A DNA stretch of 16,126 bases, taken from positions 1 through 16,126 of the forward strand of contig CAJUPI010000068.1 in NCBI GenBank assembly GCA_910588125.1, written 5' to 3'. Numbering within the stretch: position 1 is the stretch's first letter; each line of letters starts with the position of its first letter. Of the stretch, positions 1-8,361 are shown piece after piece. The notes beneath the pieces were generated by a model. The model did no database searches. It was not told the DNA's origin and saw only the letters and a list, made by a program, of their open reading frames with translations. Origin of the DNA: an uncultured Lachnospiraceae bacterium. Lineage in GTDB: Bacteria; Bacillota; Clostridia; Lachnospirales; Lachnospiraceae. The position numbers were made by a program, and so were the translations under genes.

Positions 1-993
1 GATCCGGTGATCGAGAGGCGTGAGGGGGACCATGCGCCGGCTGCGGGGGCGATCCAGCAGATCCCCGAAAAACGCGCGGATCGGCACCGGGACCTCCTCC
101 TTCCGGTACATCTCCAGAATCGCATTGTACTCCTGATGCAGATCCAGCGCCAAATCCATTCCCAGGCCGATCACATAGGGCATATCATCAACCCCCTGAA
201 CCTGACTATGATAGCGGGTGATCGCATCCTTGATCTGCTCCTGATTAGCCTCAAAATCCTGCAAAAGCTCATAATCTTCTGCATCCAGATACTTACGGAT
301 GCTCTCCTTCATACCGCCTACCGTAAATTCCGTGCAGATCGTGATGTCCTCGTCCGGACGCAGGCAGCGCCGCCGCACATCCAAATCCAGCCGCCGGTAG
401 GCCAGCACATAAAGCCCCCGTAAAGTGTGGATACTCATAACATTCATCGCCAGGCGTTGGACTCTCAGATTCCTCTCTGCCGCCTGGACCATTTCCTGTT
501 TTTTCTCCGCCCGAATCTGAAATTCCTGCACGATATGCTGAAACTGTTCGTCGCTGAGCGGATATCTGTCTCCGTGAAAGCTATCCCGATCCAGATAACG
601 CACCAGTGCAAAATCATTCCGGTACACCGTTGTATCCATCCGGCTGCAATCCTCCAGATAATCCAGAATCTTCAGGTTCGGCACATGATCAAAAAGAGCT
701 TTATACTTGCCGGGATTTTCATGGATATCCCGCACCAGCTTCTGATTCACTTCACAATAAGAACCGTCAATCACCTGAGAAGACAAGATCGAATCAATAT
801 AAATCCGGTCATACTCTTTTAGAGAATATTTTCCCAGGTGAAGCCCCTCCACCATCAGCGTTTTTTTGGCAATATCAAGGTCACGGATGCCAATCCAGTA
901 CCGCGTTATCTGTTCCTGCCGGTTGCGATACTCGATTGTCATCCATTTCCCCTCATGGATCGCCTTGAAAATATCTCGATGGACGGTGTTCAT
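1..993 (-). CDS. Large AAA/superfamily 1 helicase-like protein, N-terminal part (C-terminus outside window)
   Basis: An uninterrupted frame of 331 codons runs from ATG at 993 off the left edge, so only the N-terminal third or less is present. Residues about 1-75 resemble a WYL/SH3-like small-beta fold: a stretch with KWMTIEYRNR, then YWIGIRDLD, then a basic/aromatic segment ending near DRIYIDSIL. Residues about 75-331 are helical and charged with no motif I recognise. From family memory, large clostridial helicases (AAA_11/AAA_12, DNA2/NAM7-like) start this way and carry the Walker A motif just beyond where the window ends, so the motor domain cannot be checked here. It lies 52 bases downstream of sbcC on the same strand and may be co-transcribed with it. 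The start is uncertain: GAGAGG lies 12 bases before this ATG, and an in-frame ATG at 1026 has no ribosome binding site. The reading frame is secure; the helicase assignment is inference. Confidence 0.6.
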   Translation of the reverse strand, partial: MNTVHRDIFKAIHEGKWMTIEYRNRQEQITRYWIGIRDLDIAKKTLMVEGLHLGKYSLKEYDRIYIDSILSSQVIDGSYCEVNQKLVRDIHENPGKYKALFDHVPNLKILDYLEDCSRMDTTVYRNDFALVRYLDRDSFHGDRYPLSDEQFQHIVQEFQIRAEKKQEMVQAAERNLRVQRLAMNVMSIHTLRGLYVLAYRRLDLDVRRRCLRPDEDITICTEFTVGGMKESIRKYLDAEDYELLQDFEANQEQIKDAITRYHSQVQGVDDMPYVIGLGMDLALDLHQEYNAILEMYRKEEVPVPIRAFFGDLLDRPRSRRMVPLTPLDHRI

Positions 994-1045
994 AATTCCC
1001 ACATTCCTCTCATTTCCTGTGTTCATTTTTTGATCGGGGCCATTA

Positions 1046-4000
1046 TCATCCTGTTACTTCCACACGGCTCCCGATTCCCTCTCTGTCCCGGTGCCTGGTC
1101 ACCAGAATTTTTTTCTCAATCCGTTCCTTTAACTCAGCCACATGGGAAATGATTCCCACCAGCCGATCTCCTTTTGCCAACCCGCTCAGCGCCCTCATCG
1201 CCTGCTCCAGCGCCTCCTCGTCAAGAGATCCAAAGCCCTCATCCACAAACATGGTGTCCAGGCGGATCCCGCCTGCGTACGACTGAATTTCATCCGACAG
1301 CCCCAGTGCCAGAGAAAGGGCCGCCTGGAAGGATTCCCCTCCGGACAGGGTGCGGACGCTCCGCTCCGTACCATTATAATGATCCGTCACATTCAGCTCC
1401 AGCCCCGCCTTCTCCTTTTTATTATCCCCGCTTTCCTGACGCTTTAACTCATACTGTCCGCCGCTCATAGTCAGAAAACGAAGATTGGCCCGACGCAGAA
1501 TCCGATCAAAATATGCCATCTGAATATAAGTTTCCAGCTCGATTTTATGTTTGCCGGACAGAGCGCCGTTCGCCGTGTCAGACAACGCCTTGACCCGGAT
1601 ATACTCCTGCTCCGCCGCCGCCAGCTTTTGCCAGTTACCCTGTACAGAGTCATAAATTCCCTGATTCTTCTTATAAGCGGCGTAGCGTTCTTCTCTTTTT
1701 TGAGAAAGCTCAGCCTTCTTAGCCATCCACACCTGCTTTCTGGCTATTATTTCATCCTCCGCAGGCAGCTCCATGCCAGTTTCCTGATCGGCAAGCGTCT
1801 GGGCTTTTGCCTGTAGCTGTATCATCTTTTGCCGGCGCTCCTCAAATGTCCGTTCCGCCTTTTCACGCCCCGTTTTAAACCGGAGGAGCTGCTGCTCGTT
1901 TTCCACAATCTGGCGGCTCCGTTCTTCCTCCGTTTTCTCTCCTAATACGGCTGTCAGCTGTGCCTTTTGCTCCGTCAGATGCTTCTGCTCTGTGCTCAGC
2001 CTTACTAACGCAAGCTCTGCCTGAGAAAGGATCTCTGTCTGAATCTCGATCTGCTTTTCAAGCCGGAAAAGCTCCTGCTCTAAAATATCTTTTTGGGCAA
2101 GCTTTTGCTGGTTTTGTTCTATTTTCTCATCCGTACCGGCCAGCTGCTTCTCTAAAACCTCCGCTGCCTGGTATCCCTTTTTATATAGCTCTTCTTCCGT
2201 CAGCAGCGCCGGATCCTCACAGGAATATCCCCAGGGATATTCCTGGTTCAAACACCACAGCAGCCGCTTTTTGGCCTCTGCATTCTGGCCTTCCCGAATC
2301 TTTAACCGGTTTTTCTGCTCCTGAATCTGGCTCTGGCAACCCTCCAGCCTTTCCAGCTTCTCTTTGGCCTCCTCCTGACAAAGACAACGCATATGTATCT
2401 CCTGGCGAAGCTGCTCTTCCTGGCTGGATATATTTTCCCACATTTTGGTGAGATGGTAAAGGATTTTTTCCGCAGATATCTTTTCCGGCAGCAAAAATTG
2501 CTCCTTTGCCGCGGCAATTTCTATATCTATCTGCTGTTGTAAAACCTTCTGGCTGCCCAACAAAGCATCTAAACCAGAACGGCTCTTTTGCATCTGCTTA
2601 CCCAATTCTTCCAACTGTTTCCCCAGCTCCTTTTCCCGGCTCTCGTTAGCCCGGCGCCGCATATTCCTCTTTTCTGCCTGCTCCAACAGTCCCTTAGCCT
2701 GTATCAGCTCTTCTTTCCGCCGGTTTTCCAGAGCAGCCAGCCCTTCCCTCCAATCCTGCTCCCCGAATCCCGGCCACTCCTCCGCCAGCTGTTCCCGCAG
2801 GTGCCGGATATCCGCGCTGAGCTGCTGTACTCTTGCCTCGGCCTCAGATAATGCCTGCTTTTTTTCATCCAGCTCTTCCTTTTGGGGAACCTCATCCGGC
2901 AATGACGCAATCATCGGATGATGGATCGAGCCACATACCGGGCATTTCTCGCCCTCTTTTAAATTTCTGGCCAGCAATCCGGCCTGGGCATCCAGAAACT
3001 GCTTTTCCCGGCTGTGGTAATCCGCCCTCAGCCGCTCCCATTGCTTTACCGCTTCCCGGTAAAATACCTGGCTTTTCTCATAGTTCCTCTCATATCCCAA
3101 CAGCCGCTGTTCCTTTGTTTTAAATTCCTCCCAAAGCCGCTGTTTCTCCGCTGCCTGGTGGCGGCACTCTGTCTCTTCCCGGCCGGCTTCTCTCAAATCG
3201 GCCAGCTCTTCACGAAGCAAAACCAGCTCCTTTTTCCATTCCTTATCCTGAGCGGTATATTCTGCTGCCGACTCGGTTTCCTTTGCCAGCTGCTCCGCCA
3301 GCCTTGCCTGTTCCGCCAAATTTTTCCGCAGCCGCTTTTGTTGTCCCTCTATCTCCCGCTTTCTCCCGGATAATCCTTCTAAAAGCACGTCCCGGTCTTT
3401 CAGGGCTTCTGCCTGCATGCCAAGCATTCTTGCCTCATCTCTCAGCTGCCCCGCCAAATTCTGATTGTCCTGCAATGCCTGTTGAATCACCGCTTTTTCC
3501 TGAAGAAATGTTTCTCTGTGATTTAAAAGCCCGGCCAGCTCCCTTTGCTTCTCATCCAGCCCCGCCCGTTGATTCGCCAGCCTTTCCCGCTCCTCTCCGA
3601 CATGCTTAAGCGTTTCCAGCTCTTCTCTCTTTGCCTTAGCATCCCGCTTTTGCTCCTCGATAGCTACTAACGCCTGTTGGCTCTGCTCCTGCTGCCGGGC
3701 TGTCTCCTTGGCCTTCTCTCCGATCTCTTTGACCAGCAGTTGCAGTTGCCGGAACTTTTCCACATGCTCTTTCTCTGTCCGCAGCCACTGTTCCAGACGT
3801 ATTATCTCCCCTTCCTGCCCTCTGTAAGACTCCCTGGCTCTTTCTGCCTCTTTTAACTCCGGCAAACCTTCTTCCCACGCCCTTTTTGCCTGTTCCAGCT
3901 CCTGCTTAAGGCGACGGCTCTGTTCCGCCTTGCCAAGAAGCCTGTCCTCTTGTTGGATCCTTTCTTCCAGCATTTGGGCTTCCTGTCTCATCCGCGCCAG

Positions 4001-4876
4001 AACAGCCTCATCACACTGCAAAAGCTCCTGCAAAAGCTTAAGTCCATACTCTGCCTTTTCTTCAAAATGCGTCGTTTTAAACTGCTCCCATTCGGTACGG
4101 AGCCGGCAGGCCCTCTCCATAATATCATCTCTCAGACTTTTTTCTATCCCTCCTTCCTCACTTTCCTTCCCAACACACAGCTCAGAAGCCACCAGTTTTT
4201 CCCCGGCTGCCGGCTCCACGCTACCGGCACACACCACGCCGCTTAAATACTGTCCAATGCTTCTGCGGATCTCATCATAAGCCTTCCATCGTTCCTTCAT
4301 GGCAATCTTTAGACGGTTCTGCAGCTCCTGATACAGCCCCGTATGGAAGATCTGCCGGAAAATCTCACTGCGCTCCTGCGTTCCTGCCAGCAAAAGCTTC
4401 TGAAAATCTCCCTGGGCAATCATGGCAACCTGCGTAAACTGCTGGTAGTTAAGCCCCGTCAGCTCCTCCACTGCCCGGGTCACCTCCCGCGTCTTTGTCA
4501 CCGGCGGCCGGCCGTCCCCGAATTCCAGCAGCGCATCCGCCTTCTGCCATGTGTAACCGCTTCCTCGTCCTTTCGGACGCATGTACTCCGGATTCCTGGT
4601 AATGCAATACGATTTCTCCCGATATCCAAATTCCAGCTTGACAAAAGTCGGCGTCTCGTCATCCGCATACTTGCTGCGGAACATCCTCGCCTCCCGCACC
4701 TTGCCGCTGGCCTCCCCATAGAGGGCAAACGCAATCGCATCAAAAATCGTCGTTTTCCCGGCACCGGTATCTCCTGTAATCAAAAAAAGCCCGCTTTCTC
4801 CCAGGCGGGTAAAATCGATCACGGTTTCTTTTGCATAGGGCCCAAAGGCACTGATTGTCAGCTTTTCTGGTTTCAT
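1046..4876 (-). CDS. sbcC: Nuclease SbcCD subunit C (SMC-like/Rad50-like ATPase)
   Basis: This is the ATPase subunit of the SbcCD complex, the bacterial Mre11-Rad50 equivalent, which opens hairpins and processes blocked or broken DNA ends in the cytoplasm. The 1276-residue protein has the full Rad50 layout. Walker A is GDTGAGKTT at residues 35-43. Two very long Glu/Lys/Gln-rich coiled-coil arms flank a zinc hook, CPVCG, with cysteines at 645 and 648. The ABC signature LSGGES is at 1177-1182 and Walker B, MFVDEG, is at 1209-1214 with catalytic Glu1213. The hook lies almost exactly mid-protein, as expected for equal-length antiparallel arms. The protein is longer than the roughly 1050 residues of E. 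coli SbcC, through longer coils. ATG at 4876 lies 4 bases after the sbcD stop, so translation is probably coupled; AGGAG sits inside the end of sbcD. Identification is secure. Confidence 0.97.
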   Translation of the reverse strand: MKPEKLTISAFGPYAKETVIDFTRLGESGLFLITGDTGAGKTTIFDAIAFALYGEASGKVREARMFRSKYADDETPTFVKLEFGYREKSYCITRNPEYMRPKGRGSGYTWQKADALLEFGDGRPPVTKTREVTRAVEELTGLNYQQFTQVAMIAQGDFQKLLLAGTQERSEIFRQIFHTGLYQELQNRLKIAMKERWKAYDEIRRSIGQYLSGVVCAGSVEPAAGEKLVASELCVGKESEEGGIEKSLRDDIMERACRLRTEWEQFKTTHFEEKAEYGLKLLQELLQCDEAVLARMRQEAQMLEERIQQEDRLLGKAEQSRRLKQELEQAKRAWEEGLPELKEAERARESYRGQEGEIIRLEQWLRTEKEHVEKFRQLQLLVKEIGEKAKETARQQEQSQQALVAIEEQKRDAKAKREELETLKHVGEERERLANQRAGLDEKQRELAGLLNHRETFLQEKAVIQQALQDNQNLAGQLRDEARMLGMQAEALKDRDVLLEGLSGRKREIEGQQKRLRKNLAEQARLAEQLAKETESAAEYTAQDKEWKKELVLLREELADLREAGREETECRHQAAEKQRLWEEFKTKEQRLLGYERNYEKSQVFYREAVKQWERLRADYHSREKQFLDAQAGLLARNLKEGEKCPVCGSIHHPMIASLPDEVPQKEELDEKKQALSEAEARVQQLSADIRHLREQLAEEWPGFGEQDWREGLAALENRRKEELIQAKGLLEQAEKRNMRRRANESREKELGKQLEELGKQMQKSRSGLDALLGSQKVLQQQIDIEIAAAKEQFLLPEKISAEKILYHLTKMWENISSQEEQLRQEIHMRCLCQEEAKEKLERLEGCQSQIQEQKNRLKIREGQNAEAKKRLLWCLNQEYPWGYSCEDPALLTEEELYKKGYQAAEVLEKQLAGTDEKIEQNQQKLAQKDILEQELFRLEKQIEIQTEILSQAELALVRLSTEQKHLTEQKAQLTAVLGEKTEEERSRQIVENEQQLLRFKTGREKAERTFEERRQKMIQLQAKAQTLADQETGMELPAEDEIIARKQVWMAKKAELSQKREERYAAYKKNQGIYDSVQGNWQKLAAAEQEYIRVKALSDTANGALSGKHKIELETYIQMAYFDRILRRANLRFLTMSGGQYELKRQESGDNKKEKAGLELNVTDHYNGTERSVRTLSGGESFQAALSLALGLSDEIQSYAGGIRLDTMFVDEGFGSLDEEALEQAMRALSGLAKGDRLVGIISHVAELKERIEKKILVTRHRDREGIGSRVEVTG

Positions 4877-4880
4877 CCTC

Positions 4881-6017
4881 TCACCGCTCCTGAATCTCCT
4901 GAATCAGCCGCTTCACAAACTCTCTTTGGCCCTCGCTGAAAGGCTGGTTATTCTGCAGCTCATAAAACTCCTCAAACAGCTCCATCTCTGATTTTTGCTC
5001 CACCTCACAGGCTCCGGATATCTCCCGGCTGTCCTTAGTCCGCCGGTTATCGTACTCCAGCTTCATCAGGTTCGGATAGATCACCCGCAGCTTCTTTAGT
5101 CCGTCCGACACATCCTCCTCGTCCGTCAAAACCGCCTGGATATAATCCTCCGTATTGGTATCCTGATAAAAGGATAACGCCGTCAGCTCCAGATACGTCC
5201 CCCGGATCCGCCGCATATCCCGCAACGGCTGCAATGGCACTGTCCGGACAGTTGTCCGGCCCTTGGCCTTTAACTCCACCACTGTCACGCTTTTCTTCTG
5301 CCCCGCCTCCGAAAAAGAATATTTCAGCGGCGTGCCGCAATACCGGACCGTCTCCCGCCCTACATGCTGCGGGCTATGGATATGTCCCAGCGCCACATAG
5401 TCAAAACGGTCAAAAACCGATACCTCCACATTGTCCAATCCGCCTACTAAAATCTCCTCCGACTCACATCGCAGAGCCCCTGTCACAAACTGATGCGCCA
5501 CCAGCACATTCCGCTTGGCCGGATCTGTCCTGATATGCTCCACAGCAATCCGTACCGCGTCCTGATAGCTCTCTGCCGTCTCATCGGCAAACACATGGCG
5601 CACCATTGCCGGCTTCACAAACGGCAGCAAATATACCACAACCTCCCCATACGCATCCTGCAAAGGAATCCCGGCGACCTTCCCATCATATACCGGCGAC
5701 AGATACACGCCGCGGCCACACATCAGCCGCGATCCAAATGCCATCCGCTCCGCCGAATCATGATTGCCGCTGACCACAAACACCAGCACCTTAAGCTCCG
5801 CCAGCCGGGTTAAAAAAGCATCAAACACCTGCACCGCCTCTGCCGGCGGCACTGGCTTATCATAAATATCCCCTGCCACCAACACCCCATTGGCCTTTTC
5901 CCGCTCTATAATTGCCAGAATCTGCCCCAGTATATACCGCTGATCCTCCAGCAGTGAAAACTCATTGACGCGTTTTCCGATGTGAAGATCGGATATATGG
6001 ATCAGTTTCATATCCAC
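4881..6017 (-). CDS. sbcD: Nuclease SbcCD subunit D (Mre11-like exonuclease)
   Basis: This is the metal-dependent nuclease partner of SbcC, acting as a double-strand exonuclease and hairpin endonuclease. The calcineurin-like phosphoesterase core is complete: DLHIG (Asp10, His12), GDIYD (Asp50), SGNHD (Asn85, His86), then VAHQF and ALGHIHSP, which supply the remaining metal ligands. The region after about residue 290 is the capping and SbcC-binding part. At 378 residues it has the usual SbcD length. The order sbcD-sbcC with a 4-base gap is the standard operon. The start is ambiguous. GTG at 6017 has AAAGGA 6 bases upstream, while ATG at 6011, giving MKLIHISDLHIG as in most homologues, lies 12 bases from the same site. 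I report the GTG because of its spacing; the choice changes only two residues. Confidence 0.96.
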   Translation of the reverse strand: MDMKLIHISDLHIGKRVNEFSLLEDQRYILGQILAIIEREKANGVLVAGDIYDKPVPPAEAVQVFDAFLTRLAELKVLVFVVSGNHDSAERMAFGSRLMCGRGVYLSPVYDGKVAGIPLQDAYGEVVVYLLPFVKPAMVRHVFADETAESYQDAVRIAVEHIRTDPAKRNVLVAHQFVTGALRCESEEILVGGLDNVEVSVFDRFDYVALGHIHSPQHVGRETVRYCGTPLKYSFSEAGQKKSVTVVELKAKGRTTVRTVPLQPLRDMRRIRGTYLELTALSFYQDTNTEDYIQAVLTDEEDVSDGLKKLRVIYPNLMKLEYDNRRTKDSREISGACEVEQKSEMELFEEFYELQNNQPFSEGQREFVKRLIQEIQER

Positions 6018-6070
6018 TCACATTCCTTTCACCTTGCTCAGGCTCAAACAGGCAATAAGATGATTCTCTT

Positions 6071-6844
6071 TCACTCTGTCTCTCCCGGCCAAAACAGCCG
6101 CAAAAGCCCCTCATAATCCTCCACCACCATCGTATGCCCCATCCCCCAAACCACATGGAGCTCACACCCGCCCAACTTCTTTGCCAGAAGAGCCATCTTT
6201 TTTTTCGCAATTACCCGGTCCTTCTCTCCCAGCAAAAGCGTTATCTGAGGCTGATTTGTTTTATCCGTCCTGCCCCTTCTCATGGCGGCGCTTCCTGCCA
6301 CATGCCAGCGCTCAAAAGCCAACTCCCATAACGTCCGGACCGCCACTGCCGTATCCGCCCGCCTTACATCCGCCACGATCCTGTCATCTATGTCTGCCCA
6401 GTGATTCACCGTAAACAGAGACAAAAGCTTCACCAAAAACCGGCATCCGGCAAACGGCCGTTGCAAAAACCACATTCCCGGAAACCAAAGCGGGTAAACG
6501 AGCATCCATGGTTTTAAGCATCCCACGCCCTGATAAACCGGACTCAAAAGAACAAGCCCTGGCCGCCTTCTGGCGCAATCCTCTCCCCAAAGCGCCCGCA
6601 GCACTACATTTCCCCCCATCGAATGAGCGACAATCACATCAAAATCATGCTCATCCAGATATCCTTGCATATCAGCCGCATAACTGCGCAGAATCGCTCT
6701 TTTATATTTGGCCGGGGTATCTCCGAAGCCCGGAAATTCATAAAGCTCTACGTGATAAGTTCCCAGACGCTCCAGATCTCTTTTCAGGCGCTGATAGCGC
6801 TTGGCCGAATGCATCCAGCCATGGACAATCAATATATTTTGCAA
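6071..6844 (-). CDS. Alpha/beta-fold serine hydrolase, TTG start
   Basis: A 257-residue protein with the alpha/beta-hydrolase layout. A strand followed by VHGW near residue 8 forms the oxyanion side. The nucleophile elbow is AHSMGG with Ser75, the acid is probably Asp209 in GEKDRV, and the base is His237 in GMGHTM. There is no signal peptide, so it should be cytoplasmic. The substrate cannot be read from sequence; small esterases and lipase-like hydrolases share this layout. The start is TTG at 6844: AGGAGG lies 6 bases upstream and the next residues, QNILIVHGW, give the first strand directly, while no ATG is suitably placed. It lies 53 bases before sbcD and 47 bases after the ROK gene on the same strand, so it may be transcribed with both. 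Any link to DNA repair is unsupported. Confidence 0.85.
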   Translation of the reverse strand: MQNILIVHGWMHSAKRYQRLKRDLERLGTYHVELYEFPGFGDTPAKYKRAILRSYAADMQGYLDEHDFDVIVAHSMGGNVVLRALWGEDCARRRPGLVLLSPVYQGVGCLKPWMLVYPLWFPGMWFLQRPFAGCRFLVKLLSLFTVNHWADIDDRIVADVRRADTAVAVRTLWELAFERWHVAGSAAMRRGRTDKTNQPQITLLLGEKDRVIAKKKMALLAKKLGGCELHVVWGMGHTMVVEDYEGLLRLFWPGETE

Positions 6845-6858
6845 GCTTTTCCTCCTGT
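6841..6858 (-). promoter_or_regulatory. Ribosome binding site that fixes a TTG start
   Basis: The minus strand reads AGGAGG, six bases (AAAAGC), then TTG at 6844. This is a near-consensus Shine-Dalgarno at ideal spacing, and it decides the non-ATG start of the alpha/beta hydrolase. Confidence 0.8.
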
Positions 6859-6891
6859 ATGCTTTTCAGCCATGCCCCGGTTTTCCCCGGC

Positions 6892-8118
6892 TTATGCCTC
6901 CGGCCGGCTGCACAGTTCTTCCGCCATCGCCGCCGCCATCCCGATTCTTGCCAGCTCCAGGACATTCCTCTCATCATACAGAAATTCCCACGCCGACAAA
7001 TCCGGAAAATACGATTCATTATGGAGATATTCTATCATTTTTTTATGGAAATACCCCTTACCTGCCGAATAATTCCCCTGAATCACAATCACCTCCGGAT
7101 CGATCGTGAGAATCACATTGCGGATTGCCTGGGAAAACCTCCGGGCCGCCCGGTCTGTCAGCTCCCGGCTATAAGAATCCCCCTCCTCCGCTGCCTTAAG
7201 AATCTGCCGCAACGTTATCCCCTGCCCTTTGGCCAGCACCGACCCCGCCAGCCGTTCGGGGTCGGAGTTCATTTCTCTTAAGAGCCGTTCCTCTGAAACC
7301 ATGTTTTCAAAACAACCCCTGCTCCCACACCGGCAGATCTCCGCATCCTGCGGACAGAGGATCATATGCCCGATCTCCCCGATCAGGCTGTTTTTGCTGC
7401 CCAGGACCGTCCCCCGGTCGATCAGGCAGCCGGATATCCCCCGGTACGTAAATATGGTAAAAATTTTTTTTGTCTCCAGCTCCCTGTGAAAATACAGCTC
7501 CGCCCGTCCTGCCGCTCTTGCCACATTTTCCACCATCACCATCAGGCCGGGAAACGTCTCTTCAAAAATCTTTTTTACTGGCAACTCATTTCCCCATCCC
7601 GGATAGGAAAGAATATGGCGCAATATTCCTGTCTCCTGATCCACCATTCCGCTAGTCCCGATACAGAGCCCGCAAAGCTTTTCCTCCAAAATCCCGGACT
7701 GCTCCACTGCCTGCCGGTAACAGGCTCTGCTGACAGCAATCAGTTCCGCTATATCCGAGCTGAGCGCAAGCTTTCCTTCCGCCCGCGCCCGTTCCCGGAG
7801 CTTTAAGTCCAGCACGGCTACGGAAAGCCAGCCGATCCCGATATTCAGATAAGCCAAAAACCGGTACTCCTCGTGAAAGGCAAACACCTCCGGCCGCTTT
7901 CCGCCGATCTCCGTGGAGCTTCCTTTCCCTCTGCCAAGCAGGATCCCCTCCTCAACAAAAGCCATCACCGCTTTCGTGACCGTTGCCCTGCTGATCCCCG
8001 TATACTCCGAAACCTCTGCCAAAGACCACTCCTTTTTCTCGCATTTCCGAAAAACCTTTAAAATTTCATCTCTGTTTTTTCGTTTTAGATCCTTTGGTAA
8101 AGCGGCCTTTTTCTGCAT
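6892..8118 (-). CDS. ROK-family transcriptional repressor (NagC/XylR type)
   Basis: A 408-residue protein with an N-terminal winged helix-turn-helix (residues about 15-80, including LAEVSEYTGISRATVTKAV) and a C-terminal ROK sugar-kinase-like domain. The ROK zinc site is intact: GEIGHM with His251, then CRCGSRGC with Cys262, Cys264 and Cys269. The usual kinase aspartate is missing. Where sugar kinases and many ROK proteins have ENDxNAA, this protein reads ENVARAA, with Val199 in place of Asp, so it should sense a ligand and not phosphorylate it. Such proteins usually repress sugar-use genes and release DNA on binding a sugar or sugar phosphate. The epimerase and binding-protein genes lie directly upstream, so their promoter and operator at about 10868-10923 are a possible target (inference). 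The ATG at 8118 has AGGAG about 12 bases upstream, a rather long spacing. Confidence 0.92.
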   Translation of the reverse strand: MQKKAALPKDLKRKNRDEILKVFRKCEKKEWSLAEVSEYTGISRATVTKAVMAFVEEGILLGRGKGSSTEIGGKRPEVFAFHEEYRFLAYLNIGIGWLSVAVLDLKLRERARAEGKLALSSDIAELIAVSRACYRQAVEQSGILEEKLCGLCIGTSGMVDQETGILRHILSYPGWGNELPVKKIFEETFPGLMVMVENVARAAGRAELYFHRELETKKIFTIFTYRGISGCLIDRGTVLGSKNSLIGEIGHMILCPQDAEICRCGSRGCFENMVSEERLLREMNSDPERLAGSVLAKGQGITLRQILKAAEEGDSYSRELTDRAARRFSQAIRNVILTIDPEVIVIQGNYSAGKGYFHKKMIEYLHNESYFPDLSAWEFLYDERNVLELARIGMAAAMAEELCSRPEA

Positions 8119-8150
8119 ACGGCTTCTTAGCTCCTTTTGTTATTTTCCAG

Positions 8151-8244
8151 TCCCTGCAAACGCCCGGAACGATTGTATGTGCCAATCACGTCAAGTACCT
8201 GCCACGTTCCCAATGTCATACACGACCTTTTGACTTTGCAGGGA
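8151..8244 (-). ncRNA. Candidate structured 5' leader of the ROK repressor mRNA
   Basis: Within the 239-base gap before the ROK gene, three nested pairings are seen. The outer pair is TCCCTGCAAA at 8151-8160 with its exact complement at 8235-8244 (10 bp). The middle pair is GGAAC at 8166-8170 with GTTCC at 8206-8210. The inner pair is GATTG at 8171-8175 with CAATC at 8183-8187. The fold ends about 32 bases before the ROK ATG. It matches no riboswitch class I recognise. It could instead be a DNA operator or part of a mobile repeat. Confidence 0.35.
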
Positions 8245-8266
8245 TTTAAAAGTCCTTAAATCCCTG
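8239..8266. repeat. 11-bp inverted repeat (hairpin), competes with the ROK leader fold
   Basis: CAGGGATTTAA at 8239-8249 is perfectly repeated in inverse at 8256-8266 around a 6-base loop. No T-tract follows on either strand, so it is a poor intrinsic terminator alone. Its left arm overlaps 8239-8244, the bases that can also pair with 8151-8156. The two structures therefore exclude one another. Confidence 0.7.
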
Positions 8267-8273
8267 AGTTTTG

Positions 8274-8335
8274 CCTGGAAACGAAAATCCACTCTGTCTG
8301 AGCGAAGCGAATTTAGGGATTTTCGTTTTTCCAGG
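8274..8335. repeat. Long hairpin (17/19-nt arms) downstream of the epimerase gene
   Basis: The arm at 8274-8290 is complementary to 8317-8335 except for two extra T residues, enclosing a 26-base loop that contains CTGAGCGAAGCGAA. On the minus strand it follows the epimerase stop at 8358 by about 22 bases, so it may end that transcript, although it lacks a terminal U-run. On the plus strand the right arm is T-rich and runs straight into the dispersed repeat core at 8337. Confidence 0.65.
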
Positions 8336-8361
8336 GCGTACCTTCTGAGGAAATCAACTAA
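8335..8361 (+). repeat. Dispersed repeat copy A (core CGTACCTTCTGAG)
   Basis: The core CGTACCTTCTGAG is followed by GAAATCAACTAA. The same core followed by an A/T-rich AAxxxxAACxTAA-type tail occurs at 13923-13950 and, inverted, at 16010-16046. This copy overlaps the last codon and stop of the epimerase gene (stop at 8358-8360). Confidence 0.75.

Noticed and set aside
7..968. Plus-strand frames of 98-138 codons at the left edge
   Set aside because: The minus-strand frame is open for all 331 codons, has a coherent WYL-like N-terminus and follows sbcC; the plus-strand frames overlap each other and have no sensible composition.
1960..4939. Many long plus-strand open frames across 1142-4939
   Set aside because: They lie opposite sbcC, are rich in Pro/Ser/Leu/His as expected for the complement of Glu/Lys-rich coiled coils, and lack ribosome binding sites or recognisable domains.
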